Assembly: GCA_000433015.1 (NCBI GenBank)
Contig: HF998011.1
Location: 1 to 31,992 of the forward strand
Length of the DNA: 31,992 nt
From: Firmicutes bacterium CAG:631
GTDB lineage: Bacteria > Bacillota_I > Bacilli_A > RFN20 > CAG-631
Direction of reading: 5' to 3'
Both the position numbers and the translations under genes were made by a program. This document shows positions 22,083 through 31,752 of the stretch, in pieces; position 1 is the first letter of the stretch, and each line of letters begins with the position of its first letter. Under the pieces are notes generated by a model, which saw only the letters and a program-made list of their open reading frames with translations, had not been told where the DNA came from and did no database searches.

Positions 22083-24302
22083 CCAATTTTGAATGCGTTT
22101 TAACATTCCTTGAATATCTAAAACACCATAAGCAAATCCCTTTTTGATTAAATTAACAGGAACATACTCATCATATTTTTCAAATAAAGGAACTTCTTTT
22201 GGATAAACTAAATCTAACGGTTCTATCGGCTTTTTACTTTCATCTAAAAGAATTTCGTAAAATTCTTGAAAAGACACTTTCATTGTAAATTGCATAAAAT
22301 AAGGCCGAGAAACATCCATTTTTTTCAATCCTAATCGTGAAGCACATTTTATTTTTAAAAATCGTTCTAGTGCTAAAAAACTATAGGTTCCTAACCAAGG
22401 AAATAAAGCATACATGTCGCCTCCTAGACAAATCAAAGGATCTTCCATTAAGGAGGCACTAGAAGCGATTTTCCGTCCTTCGTTTAATCGGACGATGGCT
22501 TGATTCATTAAATAAGGATAAATGGTTTTCTCATTTAAAATTTGATACATTTTTTCTAAAACTTTTGTATGAATATCTCCAGGACATAAACCAAAATAAG
22601 CAGGAACTTGTCCTTTGGCTTCTTCACAATAAATGACATGTTTTTTATAGTCAATTTCTTCAACCGTCCACACTTTTCCAGCTAAAGCAATCTTATCCCC
22701 CACAGGGGGTGGTTTTACAATTGATCCTAATTCTTGGGAATGGCAGCGAACAACATATTCTTCATTTTCTTGAAAAACAGCATAAAATTTAAAAGAATGA
22801 ATGATTCTTTCACCAGCAAGTCCAATGATTAACCCACCATTTTCTGTCTTTTGGATATGATCAATTTGAACTAAATGACGTAATAAATCTTGATAATCTT
22901 CTAAAGAAACAAAGCGAAAATACGCTAATGAAAGAACTTTAGATGCTAAAAAAGAAGGAGTTAATTCACCATTTGATGCCAAAATAGACATCGTTTGATG
23001 ATAAAGTAAACTATAAGGATGGGATGAAACCCTTAAAGGCTCAATCCATTTTTCTTCGATATAGAGTTGAATTAAAGCAATGGCTTGAATTAATTTCCAA
23101 GGGATGGTTGCAGGAAGCATTTCTCTTGTTGTAGGAAGTTCTTCACGGATGACAAACCACATTTCTGGTGGCAAATTTCGTCTTCCTGTTCGCCCCATTC
23201 GTTGTAAAAAAGAAGAAACCATCGCTGGAGCATCAATTTGGAAAGCCCGTTGTAATCGCCCAATATCGATACCCAATTCTAATGTAGCTGTTGTCACTGT
23301 CGTTTGGAATTGGGTTTCATCTTTCATGATTTCTTCAGCCGTTTCACGATAGGATGCTGATAAATTCCCATGATGAATCAAAAAACGATCCGGTTCGTGT
23401 TGTACTTCACAATAATGTCGTAAAGTTGAAGTTACCATTTCACATTCTTCCCTAGAATTCGTAAATACTAAACATTTTTTACCTTTTGTATGTTCAAAAA
23501 TATACCCAAGCCCTGGATCAGCAAAAGCAGGAGCTTGATCACTTTTTTGATCCAAACAAGGTAAGCCCTTTGCTTTTTCTTCATCAGATAGCGTTTCATT
23601 TTGAACATAAAAATGTTGTAAAGATAATCTCCATTTGACAGGAGAGGCCACAATTTGAGGAATTAAAGTTCTTTTATTGGTTCCTAAAGACAGTAACTCT
23701 CCTACCTCTTTTGGATTACCAAGTGTAGCTGAAAGTCCAATTCGACGAGGCTCTACTTTAGCAATTTTTGAAAGTCTTTCAATTAAGCAAAGGGTTTGTC
23801 CACCACGATCATTTCTTAATAAAGAATGTACCTCATCAATGACAATGAATTGTAAATCAGAAAATAATTTAGTAATCATCCCATGTTTATGTAACAATAA
23901 AGCTTCTAAGGATTCGGGTGTAATTTGTAAAATTCCTGAAGGATTTTGAATCATTTTTTGTTTGTGCGCATAAGAAACATCCCCGTGCCAATGCCAAACA
24001 GGAATGTGTGCTTGCTCACAAAGTTCTGTTAAACGCATAAATTGATCATTAATCAAGGCTTTTAAAGGACCAATATAAATTGCTCCAATCGATTGAGGCA
24101 TTTTTTGATAAAACAAAGAAAGAATAGGAAAAAAAGCTGCTTCTGTTTTTCCACTTGCTGTTGACCCTAATAATAAAACATGTTCATCGGTATTAAAAAT
24201 GGCTTCCCCTGCTGCTACTTGAATAGCCCGTAATGATTCCCATTGACTTTGGTAAATAAAATCTTGAATAAAGGGCGCATATTTTTCAAAAATGGATTTC
24301 AT
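22071..24302 (-). CDS. Lhr-like superfamily 2 DEAD/H helicase
   Basis: The 743-residue protein has the SF2 motifs in order: Q-like region, GSTASGKTEA (Walker A), GPLKALINDQ (Ia), TPESLEALL (Ib), VIDEVHSLL (DEVH, motif II), GLSATLGNP (III), VFTNSREECE (IV), TATLELGIDIG (V) and QRMGRTGRR (VI). A long C-terminal region follows, as in Lhr/BrxHI-type helicases. The ATG at 24302 is favoured because AGGTGA sits a few bases upstream; a GTG at 24311 is the alternative. It begins 10 bp after the ATPase stop. With its two partners it forms a conserved TerB-associated trio known in Firmicutes, with probable nucleic-acid-related stress or defence function. Confidence 0.85.
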   Translation of the reverse strand: MKSIFEKYAPFIQDFIYQSQWESLRAIQVAAGEAIFNTDEHVLLLGSTASGKTEAAFFPILSLFYQKMPQSIGAIYIGPLKALINDQFMRLTELCEQAHIPVWHWHGDVSYAHKQKMIQNPSGILQITPESLEALLLHKHGMITKLFSDLQFIVIDEVHSLLRNDRGGQTLCLIERLSKIAKVEPRRIGLSATLGNPKEVGELLSLGTNKRTLIPQIVASPVKWRLSLQHFYVQNETLSDEEKAKGLPCLDQKSDQAPAFADPGLGYIFEHTKGKKCLVFTNSREECEMVTSTLRHYCEVQHEPDRFLIHHGNLSASYRETAEEIMKDETQFQTTVTTATLELGIDIGRLQRAFQIDAPAMVSSFLQRMGRTGRRNLPPEMWFVIREELPTTREMLPATIPWKLIQAIALIQLYIEEKWIEPLRVSSHPYSLLYHQTMSILASNGELTPSFLASKVLSLAYFRFVSLEDYQDLLRHLVQIDHIQKTENGGLIIGLAGERIIHSFKFYAVFQENEEYVVRCHSQELGSIVKPPPVGDKIALAGKVWTVEEIDYKKHVIYCEEAKGQVPAYFGLCPGDIHTKVLEKMYQILNEKTIYPYLMNQAIVRLNEGRKIASSASLMEDPLICLGGDMYALFPWLGTYSFLALERFLKIKCASRLGLKKMDVSRPYFMQFTMKVSFQEFYEILLDESKKPIEPLDLVYPKEVPLFEKYDEYVPVNLIKKGFAYGVLDIQGMLKRIQNWKKR

Positions 24303-24311
24303 ATCCTTCAC

Positions 24312-25622
24312 CTAAATTTCTAATTCTGTAAATAAGTTTTCTTCATCATCATCCCCATAAGAAGAAAATTCAAATTGTTTTGAATCAAAGACTTTTTTCA
24401 TGGTTAAAGAAGGATTTTGATATAAAATATTTAACAATTCAATAAAATCACGAATGACTTCTCGAGGAGTTAAGTGAGTGCTTGCTCCGACTCTTCCGTA
24501 TTCAATCTGGATAAAAGAAATAAAATCCTCTTGTGTCAATTTTGGCGTATAATCAAATAATGTTGCGTGAATATCAGCCACTTTTTCAATTAAAATAAGC
24601 ATTTCTTCATAGGTTAATGGATTTAATTGGATGATGGGTGCTAACATATCTTTATATTCTTCTTGATTTAATTTGCCATAACTAATTCGCGAACGTAGGG
24701 CTTCATAACTAAAAAGACCTCGACGGGTATCTTCAATACATTGTGGCGTACCACACATGATAATTCCTAAATATTTCGCCTTTCCTTGTAAGGTATCGTT
24801 ATACATCGTTAAAATTTTTTCATAATTGTATTGTCTCGTAATACTATTAGGGATTTTATAAATATTGACTAATTCATCAATTAAAATTAATAAACCCTGA
24901 TAACCTGCCTTTTTTAAAAAGAAGGCAAAAAGTTTAATGTATTCATACCAATCCTCATCATTAATAATCATGTTCACACCTAAATCGGCTTTTGCTTCCG
25001 CTTTGGTATGGTATTCTCCCCGAAACCATTGTAAAACTTTTCCCTTTAAAGTCGCATCATCTTGAACATAGGCCCGATAATAACAAACCAATAATTTTGC
25101 AAAATCAAACCCATGAACGAGTTCATTTAAAGAATAAATGACTTCATTAATTTTCTTTTCAACTAGCACAAAAAATTGGGGATTGGATTCATCAAAATTG
25201 GTCTCTAGTTTAATTTGGCTTTGGATAGAATTAATCCACCGATCTAAAATTAAAGATAGGGCTCCCCCTTCTGGCTTTGTTTTCGTTGACATATTTTTAA
25301 TTAATTCTTTATAAGTTGCTAATCCTTGTCCTTTTGTTCCTTGTAATCTTCTTTCAGGAGACAAATCGGCATCGACTACAACAAAATTTTTATCCATGAC
25401 ATAATTGCGAATCGTTTGTAATAAAAAACTTTTTCCGCTGCCGTATTTTCCCATAATAAAACGAAAAGAGGCGCCACCTTCTGCAATAATAGAAACATCA
25501 TGCAGCAAAGCTTGAATTTCGACTTCTCTACCCACTGTAATATAAGGTAACCCAATGCGAGGAACAACGCCTCCTTTTAAAGAATTGATTAAAATAGAAG
25601 CAATTCTTTTAGGTATTTTCAT
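24312..25622 (-). CDS. BrxD-like P-loop ATPase (DUF2791 type)
   Basis: The 436-residue protein opens with RIASILINSLKGGVVPRIGLPYITVGRE, then FIMGKYGSGKSFLLQTIRNY (Walker A) and FVVVDADLSPERRL. LLILIDELVNIY is the Walker B. The pattern GGVVPR...GRE...YGSGKSFLL is that of the BREX BrxD / DUF2791 ATPases, distant relatives of ORC/Cdc6-type AAA proteins. CGTPQCIEDTRRGLFSYEALRSRI is the sensor/arginine region. AAAGGAATG precedes the ATG inside the end of the upstream gene, giving a 14-bp overlap. No other BREX genes (pglX, pglZ, brxC) are in the window, so this is not a standard BREX locus. Confidence 0.85.
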   Translation of the reverse strand: MKIPKRIASILINSLKGGVVPRIGLPYITVGREVEIQALLHDVSIIAEGGASFRFIMGKYGSGKSFLLQTIRNYVMDKNFVVVDADLSPERRLQGTKGQGLATYKELIKNMSTKTKPEGGALSLILDRWINSIQSQIKLETNFDESNPQFFVLVEKKINEVIYSLNELVHGFDFAKLLVCYYRAYVQDDATLKGKVLQWFRGEYHTKAEAKADLGVNMIINDEDWYEYIKLFAFFLKKAGYQGLLILIDELVNIYKIPNSITRQYNYEKILTMYNDTLQGKAKYLGIIMCGTPQCIEDTRRGLFSYEALRSRISYGKLNQEEYKDMLAPIIQLNPLTYEEMLILIEKVADIHATLFDYTPKLTQEDFISFIQIEYGRVGASTHLTPREVIRDFIELLNILYQNPSLTMKKVFDSKQFEFSSYGDDDEENLFTELEI

Positions 25623-27075
25623 GTTGCAACATTCCTTTCAAATCTTTGATATAATCTTCAACAATGGTAACATCATCGTTATCATCTATCATTAAAATAT
25701 TATCTTGAAATGTATCAAAACATTTTTCATTAATTTCATCGACCAATAAAGAAATCATCCATTTTTTTTCTTTTGCATAAGAATGATAATCTTTGTGATT
25801 GAAAAGCAAAGATAAAAATGTAAAGGCATCTTTGGTTAAATGAAAAACAAAGGTTTCATTTTGTGGTTTTTTTTCTATAACTTCTTCTTCCTTTTGTTCT
25901 TCTTCCGTAATTAATTGATCAAATGTTTTTTGAGCTTGCTTTCGAATTGATGCCAATTGACTTGTATCAATAGCAATGACTTTTTTTCTTTTTACATTGA
26001 AATAACTTTCAATGACTTGTTTTAATTTTTTAATAATCTCTTGCGAAAAATGGGAAAGAATAACGTTGGATTCCATTTGAAAATAAGGCTTTAATAAAAT
26101 TTCCATGGTCAAGCAAAAATATCCTAATTCTTTACTCTTTTTTTCCTCATAACTTTCTTTATACCATTGATGATTTTGATAAAAATAAGTGGTAATAGCA
26201 TTTTTATAATAAGGTTGATAATCATTATCTTTAAAATAAAAAAGAGCACCCTTAAAAAAATAAACTTTTCTTACTATTTTCTTTTTAAAATTCTTTTCAA
26301 AAAAAGAAGTCCTCTTTTTTTTAGCATAATGGGCATCTAAAACTTGATATGCCTTAACAATAATTTGCCGTACTTCTTTTTCATGTTCTTGGTAAATTTT
26401 TGTTCTTTTTAAAGGATAGGTTGAAAGATTTTCAATCGCTTCAAAAATTTGTTTTTCAGAAGCTTTTGACACCTCAAAAAGTGTCAATAAATGATGACTT
26501 AAAGAATTTTCATTTTTTTTGAATAAAGAAGGATCTAGATGATAATAAATGATATAATCTTCAATCCAATTTTTTAAAAGAGGTACCATGGTTTGGTGAA
26601 GAGATGTCATCACTTCTAAAAAAGATGTTAATTTTTGATAACCATCTAAAGGAGAAGTGACTCCAATTTGATTGAGTAATTCATAGACATAAAGATAGGC
26701 AAAAGAAATGGAAGAAAATTCAACTTGATTTTTTCTAACCTTTGTACGCCAACCAAAATAGCAGCGAAGGTCTTCATCAGTCATTCTCTGATAGGTAGGT
26801 GTCGGATGAAAAAATGCATTAATTGCAAAATAATCATCTTCATAATTTTCCATTTGTTTACCTAAATGATAAAAATAATATGCTTCTGATTCTTTTCCTA
26901 ATTTGGATTGTCTAATTTGCTTGCGAAATTCAACAATTTCTTTTGGCGTAAAATTTTTAACTTGACGAGCCGTTTTTAAAATGGGTTCATCACGAAAAAT
27001 CATGGAATCAAATTCATGTCCATTTTTAATCTTTTCTTGATTTAAAAGAAATTGGATCAATTCTTTTGTATCCAT
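25609..27075 (-). CDS. TerB-N/TerB-C domain protein
   Basis: The 488-residue first gene of the operon has a TerB-N domain around PTYQRMTDEDLRCYFGWRTKVRKNQV with FAYLYVYELLNQIG. A long middle region is rich in lysine and aromatic residues. The C-terminal TerB-C domain follows (FVFHLTKDAFTFLSLLF, VDEINEKCFDTF, VTIVEDYIKDLK). TerB-type domains are linked to metal or membrane-associated stress responses and are found next to DUF2791 ATPases and Lhr helicases. GAAGGAGAG precedes the ATG. It appears full length, with no internal break. Its exact job in the complex is not known. Confidence 0.75.
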   Translation of the reverse strand: MDTKELIQFLLNQEKIKNGHEFDSMIFRDEPILKTARQVKNFTPKEIVEFRKQIRQSKLGKESEAYYFYHLGKQMENYEDDYFAINAFFHPTPTYQRMTDEDLRCYFGWRTKVRKNQVEFSSISFAYLYVYELLNQIGVTSPLDGYQKLTSFLEVMTSLHQTMVPLLKNWIEDYIIYYHLDPSLFKKNENSLSHHLLTLFEVSKASEKQIFEAIENLSTYPLKRTKIYQEHEKEVRQIIVKAYQVLDAHYAKKKRTSFFEKNFKKKIVRKVYFFKGALFYFKDNDYQPYYKNAITTYFYQNHQWYKESYEEKKSKELGYFCLTMEILLKPYFQMESNVILSHFSQEIIKKLKQVIESYFNVKRKKVIAIDTSQLASIRKQAQKTFDQLITEEEQKEEEVIEKKPQNETFVFHLTKDAFTFLSLLFNHKDYHSYAKEKKWMISLLVDEINEKCFDTFQDNILMIDDNDDVTIVEDYIKDLKGMLQHENT

Positions 27076-27163
27076 GATTAAATCTCTCCTTCATGATAGT
27101 ATAAATATACCACAATGAAACGAAAAAATCTTTATCTTTTTTGTTTTTCTTTTACTCAAAAAG

Positions 27164-27183
27164 GACTCAAAATGATTTGAGTC
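27164..27183 (-). terminator. Terminator-like hairpin beside the lipoprotein stop
   Basis: GACTCAAA and TTTGAGTC form a perfect 8-bp stem around ATGA. Flanking A and T runs make it usable on both strands. It closes the lipoprotein gene ending at 27207 and insulates it from the TerB operon downstream. Confidence 0.75.
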
Positions 27184-27206
27184 TAAAAAAATTTTTATCA
27201 CTTTAA

Positions 27207-27785
27207 TTAGCGATTATCGGTTAACATCTCATCGGTATAATAAAAATCATAAACAATTTTCGTTTGATACGTACAATCTTGATTTTTTCCTGGGTCTAAA
27301 AATCCAAGTAATAAATAATTGTTTTTATAATTATTATTGACACCCCAAATGATGGATTGATAGATAGTTAAGGTCACTTGATTCTCTTTTTTATCGACTT
27401 GATGAATTCCAAACATGACCTCTTGATCTATGGTTGCATAATTACGAATGGAATCGGATATTCCAACTAAACTATAGGTATCAAAAAAATCTTCACTGTA
27501 TAAGAATGGACTTCCACCCGGAAAGTCTTTAAATATTGCATCATATTCTTCTTTGGTCGTAATAAAATACCATTCACTTGGAAAAGATGGATAAGATAAA
27601 TCTTCATTCCATTCAAAAGAATGATATTGGGCTAAACTGTCCATGGTATTGGAATAAGGATAAAAGGTTGGTTCTTTTCCTTTTAAATGAACATTATACT
27701 CCCCTGAAACAGAAGATATATTTCCCTTTTCTTGACATCCTGTTAATAATAGACTAATCCCTATCATCAATAAAATCTTTTTCAT
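27207..27785 (-). CDS. Lipoprotein of unknown function
   Basis: The 192-residue product starts MKKILLMIGISLLLTGC, a short signal with a clear LLTGC lipobox and predicted lipidation at Cys17. No domain is recognised in the rest, which is rich in Tyr and Asp. GAGGGGG lies just before the ATG. It is probably a single-gene unit, with its own downstream hairpin. It does not resemble the lipoprotein at 5967 beyond the signal. Confidence 0.75.
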   Translation of the reverse strand: MKKILLMIGISLLLTGCQEKGNISSVSGEYNVHLKGKEPTFYPYSNTMDSLAQYHSFEWNEDLSYPSFPSEWYFITTKEEYDAIFKDFPGGSPFLYSEDFFDTYSLVGISDSIRNYATIDQEVMFGIHQVDKKENQVTLTIYQSIIWGVNNNYKNNYLLLGFLDPGKNQDCTYQTKIVYDFYYTDEMLTDNR

Positions 27786-27892
27786 TTTTCCCCCTCATTT
27801 CATTTTATTGACCTCATTATCTTTTTTTGCTTCTTTAATTTTAATATACATTATTTTAGATAGACTGTCAAATTCCCTATCATAAAGATTTT

Positions 27893-30253
27893 TTATTGTA
27901 AGGTTTGTCGAATATCAAAAAAATTTTTCCAAGGATCTTTTTTGGTTTTGATGCGCATTAAAACATCCTCCATTGTAAATTGGTCAGGTGTGACATTTTT
28001 TAATTCTTGATAAGAAATGGGAACTGAAACTCGTCCATTTTTGACACGAATAGAATAAGGTGCAACACTCGTTGCTTTTTTAATATTGCGCATCCAATCA
28101 ATAAAAATCTTATTTTTTCGTTGATTTTTTTGCATATTTGCCGTATAGCGATCAGGCCATTTTTGTTCCATGAGTTGGGCAACATGTCTTGCAAAATCAC
28201 GAAACTTTTCCCATTTTACTTTTGCTTGAAAAGGAACGACGACATGATATCCTTTGTTGCCACTAGTTTTTAAAAAAGAAACTAATGATAAGTCATCTAA
28301 AATTTGTTTTAAATCTTTTACTCCTTGACGAACTTTTGCCAAACTTAATTTTTCATCGGGATCTAAATCAAAAACCATGATATCGGGTTGATTTAGTTTT
28401 TGAACTTGACTTCCCCAACAATGAAATTCAATGGTTCCTAATTGCGCTTGAGCCACAATTCCTTGCGTATCTTGGATATAAAAATAAGTTTCTTTTTGAT
28501 TGTTGGTTTGAATGGTTTTTGTCTTTACGCCTTGTAAGGAATGATAAAGATGCTTTTTAAAAAAGCATTGATTGGTTCCTTTAGGACAACAAACCACCGA
28601 AAGAAAACGATTTTGAAGGTAAGGAAGCATAGAGGTACTTATTTGATCATAATACTGAATGATATCTATTTTTTTGATTTTTTCTTTTACAAAAACAATT
28701 TTATTAGGATTAGTAATAGGAATGTTTTGAATGACTAAATTGGATGAGTCTTGTTCTAAAAAAACATCTTTTACTTTTTTATCTTCTCTTAATCCTTTAA
28801 AACTTGCTTGCCTTAAAAGTCCTTCTTTTGTCCATTCTGCAAATTGAACTTCAGCAATGTATTTTGGCTTTAAAAAAACTATTTTTTCTTTACTTTTGAT
28901 GGCTTTAGAAAAATAATTTTTTGTGCCTTTTACTTCTTTCAATCGTTGAAGAAAATCTTTTTGCATTTTTTGACTCAGTCCTGTTCCCACTTTTCCTACA
29001 TATTGCAATTGTTTGTTTTCATAAACCCCTAATAGTAAAGCTTTTATTGGACGATCTTTTTTTTCAGAAAAAGTATAGCCACCAATCACGAATTCTTGTC
29101 GATGATAACATTTTATTTTTATCCAATCCTCACTACGATGGCCATGATAAGAAGAATCCATTTTTTTACCCATGATTCCTTCTAAATGGTATTTTTGAGC
29201 ATATGCAAATAATTGTTTTCCTTGATCAATAACATGTTGACTATATAATAAATGATCCAATGGTTCTTTTATCAATTGCGCTAAGATTTCTTTTCTTTGA
29301 ATCAAAGGAAGATTTCTTAAATCTTTTCCATCTAATGCAAGAATATCAAAAAGAACATAAGTTAAAGGACTATCATTTTTTTTCTTTATCCATTGTTGCA
29401 AATCTTGAAAATGACTCACTCCTTGTTGATCTAGTATTACCATTTCCCCATCTAATACCATACTTCGATGATTAGCAAGACGAATTAAAGAAGGAATGAC
29501 ATCTTCAAAAGAAGTTGAATAATCTTTTTGATTTCTACTTTTTAATTGCACTTTATCCTTTTCAATAAAAGCTATAACGCGATACCCATCGTATTTTATT
29601 TCATAAAGCCATCCCTTTTCTTTGGGAAAATCTTTTTTCAATTCTGCCAATTGAACATCGACTTGTAAAAAGGGATTTTTGAAGTTATTTTTTGCAATTT
29701 CTTTCATTGTTTTTTGGCTTAGAATACTCGTTTTAAAACGTGAAATGCCTGCTGTTTTTTTTGCATATTGATCTTTTTCTTTTATCAGTAACCATTGCTT
29801 TTTTTCATGATCCTTATTGATTCGAACAAGCGTCCATTTTCCTTTTAAACGTTTCCCATTTAAAGTCAATTTTAAAACTCCCTTTTTTAATCCTTCTTGC
29901 ATCAAACCTTCTACTTCATATTCTCCTTGATCCCAAAGCAAGACCGTTCCTCCACCATATTGCCCTTTTGGAATAACTCCTTCAAAGGTTGCATAATCAA
30001 GAGGATGATCTTCAACTTGAATGGCCAATCTTTTATCTAAAGGATTAAAAGAAGGACCTTTTGGAATGGCAAAACTGAATAATACACCTTCATATTCTAA
30101 GCGAAAATCAAAGTGAAGTTTGGTTGCATCATGCCATTGTACTACAAATTGTAAAGGTCCTTTCTTTTTTGACTTTCTTTTTTTCCCTTTCGGTTCATTT
30201 GTTTTTTGAAAATTTCTTTTTTGATGATAGGCTTTTAATTTTTTTTCTTTCAT
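27893..30253 (-). CDS. ligD: ATP-dependent DNA ligase D (PE-LIG-POL)
   Basis: The 786-residue enzyme has three modules. The N-terminal 3'-phosphoesterase (about residues 10-165) shows FVVQWHDATKLHFDFRL and GVIPKGQYGGGTV. The central ligase has the adenylated Lys220 in YEIKYDGYR, VLDGEMVILD, and EGIMGKKMDSSYHGHRSEDW. The C-terminal primase-polymerase (about 535 on) has the metal-binding DLDP (629-631) and the Asp in IFIDWMRN (719). It processes and seals double-strand breaks in end joining with Ku. The ATG at 30253 fits the family start (KAYHQKRNFQKTNEP); a TTG at 30328 is in frame but lacks a ribosome site. No ku gene is seen here. Confidence 0.92.
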   Translation of the reverse strand: MKEKKLKAYHQKRNFQKTNEPKGKKRKSKKKGPLQFVVQWHDATKLHFDFRLEYEGVLFSFAIPKGPSFNPLDKRLAIQVEDHPLDYATFEGVIPKGQYGGGTVLLWDQGEYEVEGLMQEGLKKGVLKLTLNGKRLKGKWTLVRINKDHEKKQWLLIKEKDQYAKKTAGISRFKTSILSQKTMKEIAKNNFKNPFLQVDVQLAELKKDFPKEKGWLYEIKYDGYRVIAFIEKDKVQLKSRNQKDYSTSFEDVIPSLIRLANHRSMVLDGEMVILDQQGVSHFQDLQQWIKKKNDSPLTYVLFDILALDGKDLRNLPLIQRKEILAQLIKEPLDHLLYSQHVIDQGKQLFAYAQKYHLEGIMGKKMDSSYHGHRSEDWIKIKCYHRQEFVIGGYTFSEKKDRPIKALLLGVYENKQLQYVGKVGTGLSQKMQKDFLQRLKEVKGTKNYFSKAIKSKEKIVFLKPKYIAEVQFAEWTKEGLLRQASFKGLREDKKVKDVFLEQDSSNLVIQNIPITNPNKIVFVKEKIKKIDIIQYYDQISTSMLPYLQNRFLSVVCCPKGTNQCFFKKHLYHSLQGVKTKTIQTNNQKETYFYIQDTQGIVAQAQLGTIEFHCWGSQVQKLNQPDIMVFDLDPDEKLSLAKVRQGVKDLKQILDDLSLVSFLKTSGNKGYHVVVPFQAKVKWEKFRDFARHVAQLMEQKWPDRYTANMQKNQRKNKIFIDWMRNIKKATSVAPYSIRVKNGRVSVPISYQELKNVTPDQFTMEDVLMRIKTKKDPWKNFFDIRQTLQ

Positions 30254-30310
30254 ATCTTTATTATGTTGCTTTTTTTCATTTTTATTATGGATTTTTATTG
30301 GCGTAGTAGA

Positions 30311-30316
30311 TATAAT
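30311..30316 (+). promoter_or_regulatory. Possible -10 element of asnA
   Basis: TATAAT lies 30 bp before the asnA start, in the ligD-asnA divergent region. The matching -35 is poor (GGATTT at about 17 bp), so this is a weak call. Confidence 0.35.
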
Positions 30317-30345
30317 AGTATCAGTCAAAAAAAGGAGTTTATTTT

Positions 30346-31344
30346 ATGCAAAACAACCCCTACCAATCCCTTTTAAATTTAAAAGATACCGAAAAAGCCA
30401 TTAAAATCGTTAAAGATACTTTTGAAATGCACCTTGCCAAAAATTTACATTTATTACGGGTATCAGCGCCTTTACTTGTTCATCCTAGTACCGGTTTAAA
30501 TGATGATTTGAATGGGGTTGAACGCCCTGTTATTTTTGATGTTAAAGAAGATGAAGCCCCCGTATCCGTTGTGCAATCATTAGCTAAGTGGAAAAGATAT
30601 GCTTTAAAAAGATATCAATTTAAAATGCATCAAGGCTTATATACCGATATGAATGCCATACGAAGAGATGAAGCACTCGATGCTTTGCATTCGGTTTATG
30701 TGGATCAATGGGATTGGGAAAAAATCATTCATATCAAAGAAAGAAATCTTTCTTATTTAAAAAAAATTATGACTAAAATTTATCATTCTCTTTTACAAAC
30801 GCAAAAAAAGATCCATCAAGTTTATCCACAATTATCTTCTTTTTTACCTTCAAAAATTCATTTTATCACGACACAAGAATTAGAAAATCGTTATCCTTCT
30901 TTATTACCAAAAGAAAGAGAATATCAAATTTGCAAACAATATCAAGCTGTTTTTTTAATGCAAATTGGGCAACCATTGAATCATTCAAAAAAACCCCATG
31001 ATTTAAGAGCTCCAGATTATGATGATTGGCAACTTAATGGCGATTTATTAGTTTATTATCCTATCCTTGATTGTGTCATTGAATTATCTTCCATGGGCAT
31101 TCGTGTGGATAAAGATTCTTTGTTACAACAATTACAAGCAACAAACCAAACCAATAAAATGACTTTGATGTATCATCAAATGCTCATTCATCAACAACTT
31201 CCATTGACTATTGGTGGAGGAATTGGACAATCCCGTCTATGTCTACTTCTTCTTAACAAAAAACATATTGGTGAAGTACAAGCCTCCGTATGGCCTAAAA
31301 ACATGATTGAACAATGTAAAAAAGAGGGCATTTTACTCTTATAA
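30346..31344 (+). CDS. asnA: Aspartate-ammonia ligase
   Basis: The 332-residue enzyme makes asparagine from aspartate, ammonia and ATP and belongs to the class II tRNA-synthetase fold. It follows E. coli AsnA throughout: LRVSAPLLV near the start, VVQSLAKWKRYAL, GLYTDMNAIRRDE, LHSVYVDQWDWE, RAPDYDDW, ELSSMGIRVD and TIGGGIGQSRLCLLLL. Its length is the family norm. AAAGGAG lies before the ATG. It is divergent from ligD. No T-box leader is present, the upstream gap being too short. Its last 6 bp overlap the 3' end of the converging small gene. Confidence 0.96.
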   Translation: MQNNPYQSLLNLKDTEKAIKIVKDTFEMHLAKNLHLLRVSAPLLVHPSTGLNDDLNGVERPVIFDVKEDEAPVSVVQSLAKWKRYALKRYQFKMHQGLYTDMNAIRRDEALDALHSVYVDQWDWEKIIHIKERNLSYLKKIMTKIYHSLLQTQKKIHQVYPQLSSFLPSKIHFITTQELENRYPSLLPKEREYQICKQYQAVFLMQIGQPLNHSKKPHDLRAPDYDDWQLNGDLLVYYPILDCVIELSSMGIRVDKDSLLQQLQATNQTNKMTLMYHQMLIHQQLPLTIGGGIGQSRLCLLLLNKKHIGEVQASVWPKNMIEQCKKEGILLL

Positions 31345-31656
31345 TTGGCCATTTTGTAAAACTTGATTCATTAAATTGGGATATTTAGCAATAAATTCAA
31401 AAGAAGTATAATTTTGATTTTGAAAAATTAATTGCGACACTTTCATAAAGCCATTATTGACTTTTATAATTAAGTATCCAAAAAATAAACTTTGAATCCC
31501 GCCATTGGGTAAATATTGCATGGTAATCGGCCCAAAGTAGGGTTCGTAAGTAACAAAATAAATGGGCTTATCTAAAAATGTTGCTTTTAAAATCGCTTTA
31601 GAGGTGTAATCAATATCTTTATTAAAATCAAGAACTTGAATATTATCTTTTTCCAT
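31339..31656 (-). CDS. Hypothetical protein overlapping asnA tail to tail
   Basis: AAAGGAAGGGAAGACT before the ATG supports translation of this 105-residue protein. It has no signal peptide or motif I know; the sequence alternates short strands with aromatic residues (IYFVTYEPYFGPITMQYLP), so a small beta-rich domain is likely. Its stop codon lies inside the last codons of asnA (6-bp convergent overlap), leaving no room for a terminator between the two genes. Confidence 0.7.
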   Translation of the reverse strand: MEKDNIQVLDFNKDIDYTSKAILKATFLDKPIYFVTYEPYFGPITMQYLPNGGIQSLFFGYLIIKVNNGFMKVSQLIFQNQNYTSFEFIAKYPNLMNQVLQNGQL

Positions 31657-31752
31657 AGTCTTCCCTTCCTTTATTTGATAATTCTAATTTATGTAGGTTT
31701 ATTTTATCATGATTAGGCAATGAAAAAAATAAAAAATTTGAGGTGATGCAAA

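Noticed and set aside
22071..27075. Complete BREX system
   Set aside because: Only a BrxD-like ATPase and an Lhr-type helicase are present, with a TerB protein; pglX, pglZ, brxC and brxA/B-like genes are absent from the window.
30253..30328. TTG start for LigD giving 811 residues
   Set aside because: No ribosome site precedes it, and family similarity begins near the ATG at 30253.
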